Counted from the stretch's first letter, positions 37,501 to 50,459 are shown. The stretch is 64,000 nucleotides of DNA from Motacilla alba alba (GCF_015832195.1 NC_052017.1:92964429-93028428); one strand, 5' to 3'. The notes: generated by a model not told the origin, from the sequence alone. A program made the numbers and translations.

Positions 37501-40500
37501 CTGGGAAGAGAGCTGGCTGAAAACCAGCCTGTTTTGGATAATCTTTAACTGGATTAATTTCTTGATCCAGGTTAAATTTTTAAAAATAAACCATGGGAAA
37601 AGTGAAACTGGCTGGTATAAGAAATGCTGCTCACTGATGGGCAGCCACGACCCCATCTCTGTGAGCACCATCCTCACCTTGGACTTGGTGACGTTTTTCC
37701 AGACCTTGCCCTTTTGCTGGCCCTGGAGCTCCCCTGACCTCTCTGTGACTCAATTTAAAGTCTGAAATCAACTGAAAAGTAACACAGGAAAAAAAAGAAA
37801 AAAGAAAAAAGAAAAAGGCTGTTTGTTTCAATTGGCTCAATAAGGGGTCAGATAAGCAGCAGTGCTACTGCACTTCTGTGCATCAGCAACATGTGGCATA
37901 GCCCAGGGAAAAGGGAGGACCCTCACTAGCTTGACCAATTGAAACTGTCTTGAAACAGCTCCCTGGATATCTTGCCAGGGGCTGTGTAATTGAAAGAGGA
38001 GCATTTCTGCATCGCAATGTTTAGTCCTGGCTAATTTTAAAGCATCATGTAAAAAGGCTTCCTTCCTTTAAAAGCATGGGACTCGTGACCCTTCCTTTTA
38101 TAAATACCCACGCACATACTGATACACAGAGTATAAATTAATCTGAAAAATGTGTTGATTTATAAGAGGAGGGAACAGAGGGAAGAGGAAATCTAAACAA
38201 CCTCATTTAGTCTTGGCAATATCAAGAATGCCAAAGCTAGTTTTCCCCTGCTCGTGGACGAGGAAGTTGGAAGCTTTTGAGGGAGGGACTGGGATTATAT
38301 TATGAGGTTTTTCACAGTTTAGATAAACTGAAGGTAATACTGGAATTTTAGGGAAAGGTTTTTTCCTTCTATATGATTTTGCATGCTGAAGTTTAACAGC
38401 TGTTGCAAGCAAAAAGAAAACATATTTTTTCCACTATATCTTTTGATTCCACCAGATGAGCTGAGTTTCTCTGGCATTATTTCTTTTTAAGAAAATTGAG
38501 AAAACCAGGCAGTTAAATTTAACCCAGATATGGCTCTGCTGATTCAAACTTACATTAAAACAAAGGTCAGATTTGGCCAAACCTTTTAATTGCTCATGAC
38601 CCCGTTATTTTCTGTCCCCCTTTCCTCCCTCCTTAACTGCTTGTCCCATTGTTTCTCTATGGATTGAAGTCAGATTTACTGGCTGGCAAATACAAGGATT
38701 GCTCTTTTGCCCCTTTTCCCCATTCCCTGATTTGAAAAATAACAGGAGAGGGGATGGGTGTAGGGAGAAGCCTCAGAGGGTCTTGTTTGTTTATTTTTTC
38801 CCAGCATCCCTGTAGGCTGCTAGCGTTATACCGTGAGTTTTTTGGAAAAAAATGGGAGTACAAGCCAATCAATTCCCTTCAGCTCCGCAGGACTGCACTT
38901 TCCTGGGACAGCGTAAACATCCAATTGCCGTGCGAGCTCTCCCATCTGATTTTATTAGATATTTTTTCCCCTGTTTTCCCCCGTTCACCATCATTTTTGT
39001 ACGCATTTATCCTGGCGTCGTATTTTTGCTGCCAGCTAGAGCCACAAGCAGGTTGTTATCAGCCTGTGAGCCCCACGCGGGGAGGGGAGCGGGCAGTACC
39101 TGGCATGCAGTGTCCCCTCCCGTGTCACCGGGTCCCCTGTGCCACAGTGGGACTGATTCACTCCCTAAAGGCACAGAGCTCCCACTGGGTCCTCCTCCCC
39201 CGTCAGACTTTGCTCTGTGTGTGTGCAGGGGTTTGCTTTGGCTTATGGCTGTGAGCAGAGGCCATGGGGGCCGTGCCAGGTCAGCAGGTCCTGCACTCCT
39301 CGGTCCAGCAGAGCCCAGCTGGGGGATGCTGCCAGCCCCAGGAGGTGCTGCTCACCCACAGAGTGGGGTATGGTTGGTTTGGGTTGCGGTAAATTATTCT
39401 ACCCACAGATTTCCCACCTCAGAGGTCCCCTCTGGGAGTTTGTATCATCATAAGATAGGACTGGCTGGGATTGAATCTGACCCCCTATTTATGTCCAAAC
39501 AGCAGTAAAGCTGCAGACAAACATAAATAACACATGCTTGCACCTCCTCTGCTGTGTTGTGATTCCAGAAATGCTGAAACTTGTGTCTGAGCACTTCGAG
39601 CCCTGCTTTTAGAGAATTTGAAATGCATCCATTAAATTGCAGCTTTTGCTGAACCTGTCAAGAAGCGTTTCTGCCCCACATGGAAACTGTCCAAAAAATT
39701 ATGCATGGCCATTTTAAAGTTATGCAAGGTTAGAAAATACAAACAAAACAAGCCAAAACAAAAGAGGGGCAATTGAATGGCTGCAGGACAGAATTGTGAG
39801 CTAGGAGAGTCCATCCCCTTCAATTATGCCCATTTAGGCATGTGAAATCAGGGCAGTGGTGAGTTGCATGAGGATGAGGTGGGGGTCATCCCCTTAACCA
39901 CAGAAATTTGGATTCCAGTTTTCTAAGTGTTTTGAACCTTGATGTCATTTTAGGCTAATAGCTGGGGTTTAAATAAAATGCTTCATCGAACTAGGTGGGT
40001 GTGTGAAATGGTTCTTTCTTTATCTGCTTTTCTGGGGAAAAACAGGAGGATGGGCTGGGATTCAGTGCTCATATTAGTCCATGCTTCTGCCTGTACTAGC
40101 AGACAGATGTCCCAATATCAATGGCCCATCCCTTTTGTTCTCCAAGCATGAGCCATAACAACTGTGTTGAGAACGAAGAGAAATATTAAGTGTCCTCTGA
40201 TTAACAGGTGGGGTTTTTTTGAGATTTATGCACTGATGAATTCTGGGAGGGCCTGGGAGACAGGTGTGCTTCCTAGCTTTGCTGGATCTGTTTTCTGGGA
40301 TACTTCAAATGAATAGATATCCAGAGCCATCAGCAGGTCCTCATTCCTTGTAGCCCTCTTTTCCCCACAGCCCCTCAAACTGGCCCTCTGACATACATTG
40401 CAGCTCCTCGTTTTTAATGGTTTTCCCCTTCATTAGCTGAATTCTAAGCTCGGTTAATCTCTGCCTGCTGGATTAGTAAAAACTTTTTTTGGTCTTCTTG

Positions 40501-42900
40501 TGAGCTGTGCTTTTTCTGATCTCTGATTTTAAGTGCCCAGTGAGCAAGTCCAAAAAGAAATATAAAGGTTTCCTAGCTATAACTGTGAAATCAAATCAAC
40601 CATGAGTGACAAATCGGTTTTATCAGTGAAACTTGATAAATGCAACGACTAATTTTTAATTTAATTTTTTTTTCCATTTAAATTCATTCATTTAAGAATT
40701 CTGAAAAGGTTCTGCAGAAAGTCTAAAAAAACCTCCCATCTCTCTATATAAAAACGTGTCTCCAGAGAAAATTCTCTCAAAATACAGAAAACAGCCATAT
40801 AATTTAGAACCTGTGGGTTTAACTTTGACAAGGCATGACAACCATTTTGCAAGCTTGAAGGCATTTTGGAACCATTGTAAACCAAAAAGCCAACGATATT
40901 GAAAATTAAGGCTCCAAGCCCAAGTACAAAGTGCCTCCCTGTGCACCTGTTGCAGCACACACCACACCTTGTGTTGGGGAAATAGCACTCCCTTTCTGTC
41001 CAGGGAAGACTGGAACACAGCTGCAGCAAGGCATGAAAAAGCTGGAGTTTGGCTGCAGCCTCTTACAGAAAGGAGATTCCTGGTTAGGAATTAGAATACT
41101 CTGGTTTGTCCTGGTGTAATTTGATGAACAATTTTTCAGGAAGGCTTCCAGCAACCTCTTCTTCCCTGTCCCCTGCCATTGCTCTATCTTGGCCTTGGCC
41201 CTTACTGACTTGTCCTGCCTTACAGTGAAATGGGTAAGAGAGCTGAATCCCTGGGAAAATAATATTTTATTCCTGTATTTTCTATTTATTCATCTATTTT
41301 ATTTTTCCTAGGTGTTTTTTTTGTTTCCAGGGAATCAGGTCCACCATCCAGCCTCCTATACAACCAGGCAAATAGTGCAGGATGGACACAGGAGGCAGAA
41401 GTTCCTGACAAGGGTCAAAATTTGCATAAGGTAGCTAAAGCATCCTCCAGTTCATTGAGTTCCAGGTAACACCTTTAGTCCATCTGGTGACTACAGCCCG
41501 ATATGATTATTATATATTTACCTGAATGTCTGCAGCCACTTATTTCTGCTGAATTGTCCCTAACTCACACCAAAGCAATGTGAACACAGTCTGCAGAACA
41601 CTGCTGCCTGACTGCTGTTTTGACTTGCTTTGCACAGCTGTAAATACAAGGTAGAAGGCAGAGAAAAATTACGAGCAGAGTAGTAAAGGACATTATAAAC
41701 AATGCCTGTGAGCTTCATTTAAATCCAGCTTATGTTTCTCAAGAGTCAATGATAGATTGCTTTGCATTCTTAGAAATGGAGGGGTGGAGGTGTGGGGGGA
41801 TAGTATCCATATAAATTGACACTGTTATCAAAACAACAAAAGAAATCCCTCGAGGCCGTTTAGATGCTGTTGAAATCAGATTTCCAAAATAATGTTAATG
41901 GTATTCTTCTTCCCTGTTAATGTGTTAAAGCATGTATGCAAAGGTAACAGCAATAGTAACAGAGGACACAAAAGTTGCATGCAAGCGATGTGCGGCACAT
42001 TCTTCTTGCTCTTCTCCCTTCTCCTTTGCTTCTCAAGGTACTTATATATGTGTGCTGCTCTGATGTGACTTCTTTCAAAGGAATAATTGCAGACAACAGA
42101 CTTCACTGTGCTTCATTGGCAGCTTAAGGCATTCAAGCACTGCAAGGATTATGTCCTATATCTTGAGGGACACCTTTCTGTTTCCTGTGCTTGGGAAAGC
42201 TAGTGGTTATCAGGGATGTATGGGCAGGTGTGTGACCACCTTAAATATGAAAGATTTTTCTGGAATTACTCAGTGTTTATTTTATCTTTTCATGTTCTGA
42301 CTTTCACTTAAGTTACCCTGAAAACCTTTTTCCCCCCAGATACTCTCAGGTGCAAGGTTCTTTAGGTGTCACCTTAAGCCAACATCTCCTCCCCATGCTC
42401 TGCTCCTTGTACACAGTGCTGCCTATCACTGCAGAACATAATGGACAAATGCTTCTTATTCTTCTTATGTTTAAAATGCATTTTCCAATTACATGAGTAT
42501 ACAACATTTTCTAAACAAATAGTCTAATTTTGTATATCTAGGCAGCTTTTTAATAGGATGCCCCAATTGACAATTACCATACAATTCCTAAGGCTGAGAA
42601 TCACAAACATGTCATTAAATTCCTAATGAAAACATCTGATCTCCTCCATGCTTCACTGTAGAAATCCCTGTCTTTTTTCTTTTTTACTTTTTACTAAGTG
42701 CAGGTAGCTGATTGTTTTGGGCTATGGGAAACAATTAAATCAAAGTCCATGGGGCTTTCTACAGCTGTACTTAATAGAGAAAGGCAGAGTTCTTCCTGCT
42801 GGTTAAATTTGTTGCTGCAATGCACAGCTATTCTTATTTTTGTGGGAAAGGGAGGTTTTGAAACCTTAAAAATAAATGATGGACATGGCAGAAGAAAAAT
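34521..42900. other. Gene-poor DNA with a GC-richer patch
   Basis: Mostly AT-rich unique sequence. An AT-rich nested dyad lies at 35251-35295 and an A/G-rich run at 37788-37816. The patch at 38,850-39,510 is GC-richer, has a few CpGs and yields the longest chance frame outside the CpG islands (218 codons, 38852-39508). That frame overlaps another open frame (38754-39254), is low-complexity in part and shows no recognisable domain, so it is not called a gene. Confidence 0.6.
37788..37816. repeat. A-rich (A5-8)G low-complexity tract
   Basis: Repeated runs of five to eight A separated by single G. It is typical simple sequence. Confidence 0.85.
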
Positions 42901-42975
42901 ACTTGCTTATAAATCAGCACAAATACAGTGTCCTGTGTTTACTTTGTGGTGTATATCTAAATTTCTATTTTGATT

Positions 42976-43004
42976 CAGGGACTTGCCCTGATAGATTAAT
43001 CTAT
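42976..43004. repeat. Two adjacent dyads including a perfect 14-bp palindrome
   Basis: CAGGG-ACTTG-CCCTG (42976-42990) is immediately followed by the perfect palindrome ATAGATTAATCTAT (42991-43004), which contains inverted GATTA/TAATC homeodomain half-sites. The arrangement suggests a protein-binding site. Confidence 0.75.
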
Positions 43005-43136
43005 GTTTAGTGAGAGAAAAAATTCATGCTACCTGTTTCAACAGTGAATTTGCATTAAATAGGATGGGTAAGAGGAAAGCTGAATACCCCATTTGCACAT
43101 TAAAAGCTGATCATTAATCCTATATTTTAACTCCAC

Positions 43137-43176
43137 AACTGTCAGGAGCTATTATTTCCCAAAGAGCCTGACAGTT
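43137..43176. repeat. Perfect 10-bp inverted repeat, 20-base spacer
   Basis: AACTGTCAGG (43137-43146) is matched by CCTGACAGTT (43167-43176). Each arm carries a TGACAG/CTGTCA core of the TALE homeodomain type in opposite orientation. It could be a hairpin or a paired binding site. Confidence 0.8.
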
Positions 43177-45053
43177 CAAGGGATAAACTGGAGTGGGTCC
43201 CATTATAAAGGTCTATGAATAGACGTCAGAATAGTTTGCGCATCAAACCCCAAAGGCTATTAGATGTGATACTTTAAGAATCAATTTGTAGCTAAATGAA
43301 AAAGAAGGGATGTGGATCCTTGGACAGATTTTAATAAAGCAGAAAATTTAACATATAGAGAGGAGTTTTAAATAAAATTAGACAGATGTAAAGATTTTTT
43401 TAAAACTGTGTTATTAAGCACAAAATAATCCCCAACATTGATTTCAGCCTGGTGCTTGAAAAACTGTGCCACAGCAACAAGATCAAACAATGAGAGGTGC
43501 TGAAATGCTGCTTTCAGAATTATTTTTTCAAGTGACTCTAGAGTAGATCAATAAGAGAGCTGATAGCTTACGAGCTTCTGAGACAACTCAACAAATTCAA
43601 GGCAAGAAAAGAGGACCAAAGAGCTGTCTTCGTACAAAAAAATTAGTTTCCAACAGGACATCCTGCTGAGTTTTATCTGAGTTCATTAGGCTTGAAGACT
43701 GAGATCTGCTAATTCCACATGAAAAGTTCCAGACATTTGCAAAACCAAATCAAATGTGATGCTGTACTTAAGCTTGTTAAGAAGTTTAAGTTAACACTAA
43801 AACCCGCTTAAATAGGCTCTCAGGAAATAACGCTGCACAAGCTCTACTGTACTCACCCTTTCAGAAAACCAAAAGAAATCATGTAAGCTCTGTGCAGTTC
43901 ATGTGAAGCTTTTAAGCACCACACTAGACTGACCCTCCTAAAAACAAATGTTGGGAGAAGAACACGATCCCACAGTATGTTACTTCAGTTTTCTCCCAAG
44001 GGGTCTCAAATGAAGTCAGGGAATCAGGCCCAATGCATACAATTACAAGGACAGGAGAGCAGAAAGACTGACAGACTCACTGTACTGGGAACAACTTTTT
44101 TCTGTCATTTATTTCTACAATTTCTTGATCTTAGATAGTTTATATCTTGAAGTCCTTGAAACAGGACGTGCCTTAAAAATTATACATCTTCTGTGCTCTG
44201 AAAGTCAATTGTTGTTTATTATTCAAAGTAGGCTACTGAAATTAGATCTCATAAAAATGAAATGGTTCATTTCCATAGCTGAAAATGGAGCTGCTTGCAT
44301 ACTGAAGCTGGAAGAGGTGAAGACAAAGAGAAGTTCATTGCAGACAGTTCCCCCGGTTGTTCTGTTAAAAGCCTGCTGAGACATGAATGGAAACTCCAAA
44401 AAGCCCCTTAATCTGTACTTCACTGATATCACAGATTTTAATATCCCAGGGAGGATAGCTGAAAGCTCTACACTGTGGGTTGTCCATAATGTCTAGTAAA
44501 TCATTGTCTCCAATAACTTCAGATAAGCTATTCCTGCCCTTTTTATATTGTTAAATGCAATTAACCATTAACCCCTTGTCCACCATTATTTTATTATTTC
44601 GAACAGGAGGCAAGCTACTTATAGACATGTGGATGTGTGAATGTATCAATTAAAGGAACTAGGCTCTTTACTGTGCTCCTAAGTCATGTAGACAAACTAA
44701 TGTAGAAAGTTCCAATAGTGAGGATTCCAGTACTCAGTCTGTTTACTCGGCCCCTTATATGTGTGCTTTATGGTATCATCTTTAACTGCACAGCCACATA
44801 ATAACTTTATTCGAATGCTTCTCTCAAAAAGAAATAATCAAATTCCTCGTGAGCATTTCTGTGGTGACCAGTTCTGCAGTATCTGAACGCTTCATGAACA
44901 TAAATTAATTTATCTCCCTCTTGGCAGTTGCTGTTGGAACTCATCCCAACGTTACTGCTCTGAGTTTGTATTATAGTGAAATTTTGGCTTTGCCCATGTA
45001 ATCTACCCTAGAATAATATATTCGAGCATGCAATAGTGGGACACTGTAGTCTA

Positions 45054-45123
45054 TAACTGAGGACGTGGCATATGTGGTTCAGTCGGCACTACCAGCTGTG
45101 AGAAACCTGAGCATCCTCAGTTA
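45054..45123. repeat. Perfect 10-bp inverted repeat enclosing 50 bases
   Basis: TAACTGAGGA (45054-45063) pairs with TCCTCAGTTA (45114-45123), with further weak pairing inside. The overall size (about 70 bases) and an ACA triplet at the base of the stem (45123-45125) recall the 3' hairpin of an H/ACA RNA. No convincing H box or second hairpin was found, so I call only the inverted repeat. Confidence 0.7.
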
Positions 45124-45499
45124 CAGCAGAATCTTAGAATTCAGCGACTCCAATTGAAGAGGTAGTGATGGAGCATGTGCAAACTGTGATTTTTCACAGA
45201 CTTATAACACAGCCAAATGTGTAACAAGAATAGCAAAAGGCAAAGCCCTAGCATAGGGAGACTTCAGTTTTTTCAGACTCTGGCTTCAGATTGTGAAGGT
45301 GCTAGAACAATTCAGACTGTTTACTGAAAAGCAAAACAACCTGCTTTCTGTTTCAGAAACAGCCAAACAGTTTTGGCTGAAATTGTCATTAGCATTTGGG
45401 CCTAAATTAGATGCTGCACAAAATGACAGCAGAAATGGCTAAACTGATACAATTTAGCTGTCTGTGAAGACAGGCTTATAAAGGTAGAGTGTCAGGCAA

Positions 45500-45660
45500 T
45501 TTTTCCTTTTCACAGTGCACCTACACAAATGTGTAATAATCTCATTACACATAACGCTGTGCATTTGATATGACTGCGTGTGTGTATTTGCACGCAGTTG
45601 GAAATGTGCTTGTGCAAATATGCACAGAGAGATCAAATGTTTTGTCATGTTCAAGATTAG
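45500..45660. promoter_or_regulatory. Candidate conserved element with two strong dyads
   Basis: ATGTGTAAT-AATCTC-ATTACACAT (45529-45552) is a perfect nine-base inverted repeat. ACTGCGTG (45573-45580) pairs with CACGCAGT (45591-45598) across ten bases. Both lie within 70 bases in a segment that retains CpGs and has TAAT and TGCAAAT-type motifs. A regulatory role is inferred. Confidence 0.35.
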
Positions 45661-46043
45661 CACCTATAGATAGTCACCGTGTGTAATTCGGGATCAGTTA
45701 TGCAAGTACACAAGCCTACTGCTCGTGAGCCACTCGGCAACAACGCTACCTCCGACTGCAGTCAGAACAGGACAGTCAGGATCATAATCTTATTAAAGGA
45801 GAATAGATGCAGAAATCATGTCCTACTTTTGTTAAATGCAGCACTGCTAGGTTACATGGCTCGCACACGGTTTGAAATGCTCGTTGTGTGTCTGGCTTGC
45901 AAAAATGATTTTATTCATTTGTGAAATTCTAAATTTTCTTGCTAACAGAATCTTCTCCCTTAGGCCTGTAAATCCTGGCATATATTAAAAAAGAAGGCTT
46001 GTGTTTATCATCTGTAAGAAGTTCTTGTTGTCTTTTATTGCAG

Positions 46044-46128
46044 AGAGCCAAGTGTAATCACCACAAGAGGAAAGAATCCAGTTCAGCAGCAGCCTCGGCA
46101 GGAAAGCTGACTGCCAGGTGCATGAAGT
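46044..46128 (+). other. Candidate exon-like segment (unproven)
   Basis: A strong 3' splice-site pattern (TTCTTGTTGTCTTTTATTGCAG, 46022-46043 with AG at 46042-46043) is followed by 85 bases and then a GTAAGG donor-like hexamer at 46129. The interior has no recognised protein similarity. If used, it would most likely be a non-coding RNA exon or an upstream untranslated exon of the gene whose CpG-rich promoter lies downstream. Splice-like pairs of this kind also occur by chance. Confidence 0.2.
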
Positions 46129-46368
46129 GTAAGGATATCTGTGCTGGCTATGTACGCACCAAGGGTTTGATTTGCATTAAAACGCTGCTGAGTTAGAGGG
46201 AAAAGAATGGAGGAGAGGACAGGTAGCCACCTACCCCACTACCATCTCTGCCTGCTGAAAAGGTTTCAGTTTCACGGCAGAAACACAAATACAGAGTGAA
46301 GATAAATAATTAAAGCCTGGCATAATGGGCCAAAGTAATTTCTTGTTATTGGGAGAGTATTTTTTGAG

Positions 46369-46386
46369 TATGTGTGTGTGTGTGTA
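46369..46386. repeat. Short TG repeat
   Basis: Run of alternating TG (TATGTGTGTGTGTGTGTAA context). Minor microsatellite. Confidence 0.85.
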
Positions 46387-46759
46387 ACAGATGAAGCTCA
46401 TTTTGAAAAATTTAAATGTGTAAAGCATTCTAGCATTTCTTCCAGTGTTGGCAGAACTTGTATTACCTTGGGAAAAAAAAAATTTACCCAACACCACTGA
46501 GCACATGGGCTTATCTGCAACCTAATACTGTTATTGTAAGGGTTTGTATAGCTCACTTCCTGCCTTTGGGCTTACACAACAGGATATTTAAATTACAAAG
46601 ACTGAAGAAATGAGGCAAAATGCTCTTGATATTAAAAATTTTCTAGTTGTTCTGATTCCCCATTAAGTGAGTCACAGAATTTATCAGTAAACACAAGGTC
46701 GTTCCTAGAAAAAAACTACAGGCAAACTAAAGGCAGCGAGGGAGGTTCAGGGTTTATCA

Positions 46760-46930
46760 GCTGTCCCTCCACGCTGTGAAAAGTGTGTAACTTACGAGTA
46801 TAATGGCAGCTACCACCCTTTACTGCTGTTAACTGTCTGTCACTGTTTCCATTGTTAACTTTGTCTTCAGAGTTTATTATCTCACCTGTATCAAATTGCG
46901 CCAGGTCAAAACTTGGCTCACAGGTGTGTC
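46760..46930. promoter_or_regulatory. Candidate conserved element with E-boxes and SOX-like site
   Basis: CACCTG (46883-46888) and CAGGTG (46921-46926) are opposed E2-type boxes of the kind bound by ZEB/SNAI and bHLH factors. CCATTGTT (46849-46856) is a SOX-type core, and two GTTAAC palindromes occur at 46838 and 46854. Function is inferred from motif content. Confidence 0.3.
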
Positions 46931-49900
46931 TGGATGGTACTCTTTTCTATTAAAACAAAAAAAATTAAATTTTATCAAACAGAGCTGGGATGAGGACTAC
47001 TTTTTTAAAAAAATAACATTATTTTATTGATATTGATATTTTTTCCTGTTCACTTCCCAAATCTGAACACAAACAAACATTTAACTTTTAATTCCATTGA
47101 ATCTTTTTGTTAATATTCACTTAGTGTAGATGGAGATATTTTTATCTCAGAGGTCTTTATCTGAGTGGGCTCTTCCTTCTTACGCTTTTCTGATCTACCA
47201 TCTTGGAGCACTGCAAGAAAATCTGCACTGGATGTGCAGCAGACACATTGTTGTTTTTTTTTTTCTCGGGTGCACGTTTGGGACAGAGTTTCTGTTCTAT
47301 TCTCAGTATATTTATTCTCTTTTAGCTGGGTGGCTGACTCTGGTTATGCAGACAGCTCAAAGAAAGCGCAAAACTGCTTTCTGCAGAGATTGCTGAATGG
47401 ATATAACCCTTGCTGTGTGAGATACAAATGCCAAAACACAATTCCAAGCACAGGTACCAAGCATGACTGTGCCATGGTTTGCTCTGCTAGGGTCAGCAAA
47501 GGTCTCAGGGTATTTCATTACAGCAGTAGTGAGCACAGCTCTCTGAAAGTACTGACCCATTTTGCAGCTACAAGAAAATAAGGCTCAGAGAGAAGAAAAA
47601 CTGGCTTATGCAGTGAGTGGAGAGTCCTCCTCAAACCCAGCACATGCAATGAGGACCAGATCCAGCAAGGTGCTTTGGGAGCAGAGCAGCGATGCGTTAT
47701 TCCTGCATCCTCTGCTGCAGCAGCTTCAGGATACCCAGGGAGAGGGGACCATGGCACACATCACCCTGCTGACAGGGAGGTGCAGATGCAGCCACAGGCA
47801 GCCAGGAATTGCCTGGGACTGAGAGCAGCCACATCAGCTCTGCTCAGTAGTGCAGTCCTTCCCCTCTCCTCACTTACCTGTGCTGCATGGGGTGAAGAGA
47901 GGGCGAGTCCTACAAACCCTTGGTAAGGACTAGGTATCCACTCGTGAGCGGTTTGAGTGACATTCAACTTGATTAATAGCTGCAGTTTTGCATTAGTGAT
48001 GAAAAAAATGCGTTAGTACATGGATGAATGTAACTTATTCATGGGTTTATGGGCCCTAAGGTCAGGGAGTGAAGGATCCTGCAACAGCTTTGATGGTTAC
48101 ATTCTTCCATTAATATCTCTGATTAAGTTTAAGTGTAAAACTCATGGAATTTCCCATTAACTATACGTCTGAGTAAGCTGCTGAATGCACTTATGAAAGT
48201 CAAGATAAGAAATTTAAGTTATACAAACTAGTCACACATCCCCTTGCTTTTGATAAAGCAGAAGAAGGACAGAAGGATTGTGTGCTAAATAAATGACATT
48301 AGATGAAGTAATGCCTTTTTTGGACATTTTCCACTTTGCATTTGGAAGTCAGGAGCATCTGGAAAACCACATTTTTTTGAAATATGGTGGGAAATGATTA
48401 AATAAGAATGTTCCTGTCAGTCTCTTGCGTGCAAATCTTGCAGGGTCTGGAAATTACCAGTGAACTTTGGAGAGAATTTTACCCTTAACATGGACTAAAC
48501 ACATTTGGTAGTCAAGGAGAAAACAGTTGGCTACCAACCAAGCAAATACTTCCTTTTAAAAATGTTCTAGTGAGCAAGTGAAAAATGAGGTCATTCATGC
48601 AAATATTCCATTCACCAGCACATTTTTAATAACCAGATAATGGATACTACGCCTGCCTTACAGCAGAATGGTATGAACTTAGTAGAAAACTCTTGAACAT
48701 AAACTTAATATAGTTATATATTCCTTGCAGAAGCACTTGTGTATGAAGCAAGGAGTGTGCAGAGGTAGTGTAATGGCAAGTAGCTTTCTCTAAAAAAGCA
48801 AAGGTGGGAACACAGAAGGCTCCAGGAGCAGGTGTAGAGCCAGGCAGTGGGTAGCCAAAACTACTGGCTTTGGCCCAGGTCCCACAGCAGAGCTCCTGGC
48901 TGCGACCTCAACAGCCACCCCTCTTTGGTTCCTGCAGCTTAGGGCAGCAGTTCTTGTTCAGCTGTTCACACCAGCTTCCAGTTGCCGGCCTCTCACAGAC
49001 TTGGCACTGGAACCACCACAACATTCACCGGGGTTACAAGGCAGGAGGAGAGCACTTCCAGAGGGCTCCTACCCTCTCTTTACAGCCCATTGACCCCTTC
49101 TTCCCACTTATGCCTCATGATGTCTCTCCTGTGGACTACAGATGTAGATACTTGTGTTGTGTCAGTTCTACCTGGCAGAACCTGCAGGGAGTTAAGCACC
49201 AAATGGGGACCCCAACTCTCTCAAATTCTGTAACACAAATAAACAAACAAACCAAAACACACTTTAGCCTTAGTAACACCAAATGGAGTTGACAGCACAC
49301 ACTCACATGCATCCTTCTTCTCTGGAGAAAACATTGGCTTGGACAATTCTAGCAGCATCATTCTGTGAGCATTTTTGGCAGCGTTGTTACCACAGTTATT
49401 TTGCAATCTATTATTTTCGTTACCCCAACTTCCATCAAAATAAAAAGGGTCCTGGACTCCTGAGATGATAGAGGGATTTGGCATGAAATGTTCTTATATC
49501 TTAGGGAAAAATATGTGGAGTATTACAGAGCAACATTCTTCATAGCAATAAAAGTATGCCTGGTGGTATATCTTGCATTGCAAGAACATTGTCATACTAG
49601 TGATGTGAAATGCAGATCTATTGCATTTGACTTTATAAAGCATAACCCTTTTATAAAGCCCCTAGGAGCAAACAGGATGTTTGCACCACTGATATTAATG
49701 GGATCCTTCGCAATAAAAACAGTTCTTGGGAATCTTTTGAACAGCAGAAGGAATCTAAGAGTTGCTGGCGTATGTGATAACTGCTTTATTGAGTGAGTAC
49801 ATCTCTGCTTTTGTCAGAGAAGCAAATGAAAATGTAAATAGAAGGGAAAAAAAAACCAGATAAGGTATTGCTCCACAAGAACATTCAAAACAAAGAAGTA

Positions 49901-50459
49901 TCTTCCAAATAGCCTGTTCTCTTCAGGAAGCTAGATAAGTGTTTTAGAATAAAAGTGCTGCTTATTCCTGAATGAGGCACCCACATAGGGAGCTGCTTTA
50001 GTTTGGTTATTCTGCAAACAATTCTGATAGCAAAAGCTCTGCCAGCCGGCTTCCTTGGAGAGGAGGGGGGAGGAGGTCTTCACTGCATTAGGAGCCTTTT
50101 GTTGGTCTGATATGGCTATATTCCCCATCACACTGGTGTTCAGCAGGGTTTCCAGGATAAAACAGAAATCCAAATAGAAATCCAAATACCCCTTTCTGTC
50201 TACTTGAAAGTTTGTTCTGATTTGAACAGAATTTGTGTACTTACCAGACAATTGAATAGTGTAGTTTAACACTCAGCCTTTTCTGCGCTCGTTTTAAAAC
50301 ACAGAGGGGGGAAAGCAAGGGGGATTATACTGTAGGAAACAGAGAACCAAAAGTGCACTGCATATGACTAAAATATCTTCAAATTCTTGCTGCAGAGGTT
50401 TCTCAAAACCTTGCCGTCTCTAAGTAAGGTCTTTGTTGGCATGAGTGCCTTGCTTGTTA
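46931..50459. other. Gene-poor DNA, no gene recognised
   Basis: Overlapping short frames at 47,130-47,970 and 48,870-49,290 lie in slightly GC-richer sequence and have no recognisable domain. The rest is AT-rich unique DNA, with a near-repeat (ATAAAGCATAACCCTTTTAT then AAAGCCC) near 49635-49662. Confidence 0.6.

Noticed and set aside
38852..39508. 218-codon plus-strand frame
   Set aside because: A second frame (38754-39254) is open over much of the same DNA, no protein family is recognised, and the GC-richer composition favours chance frames.
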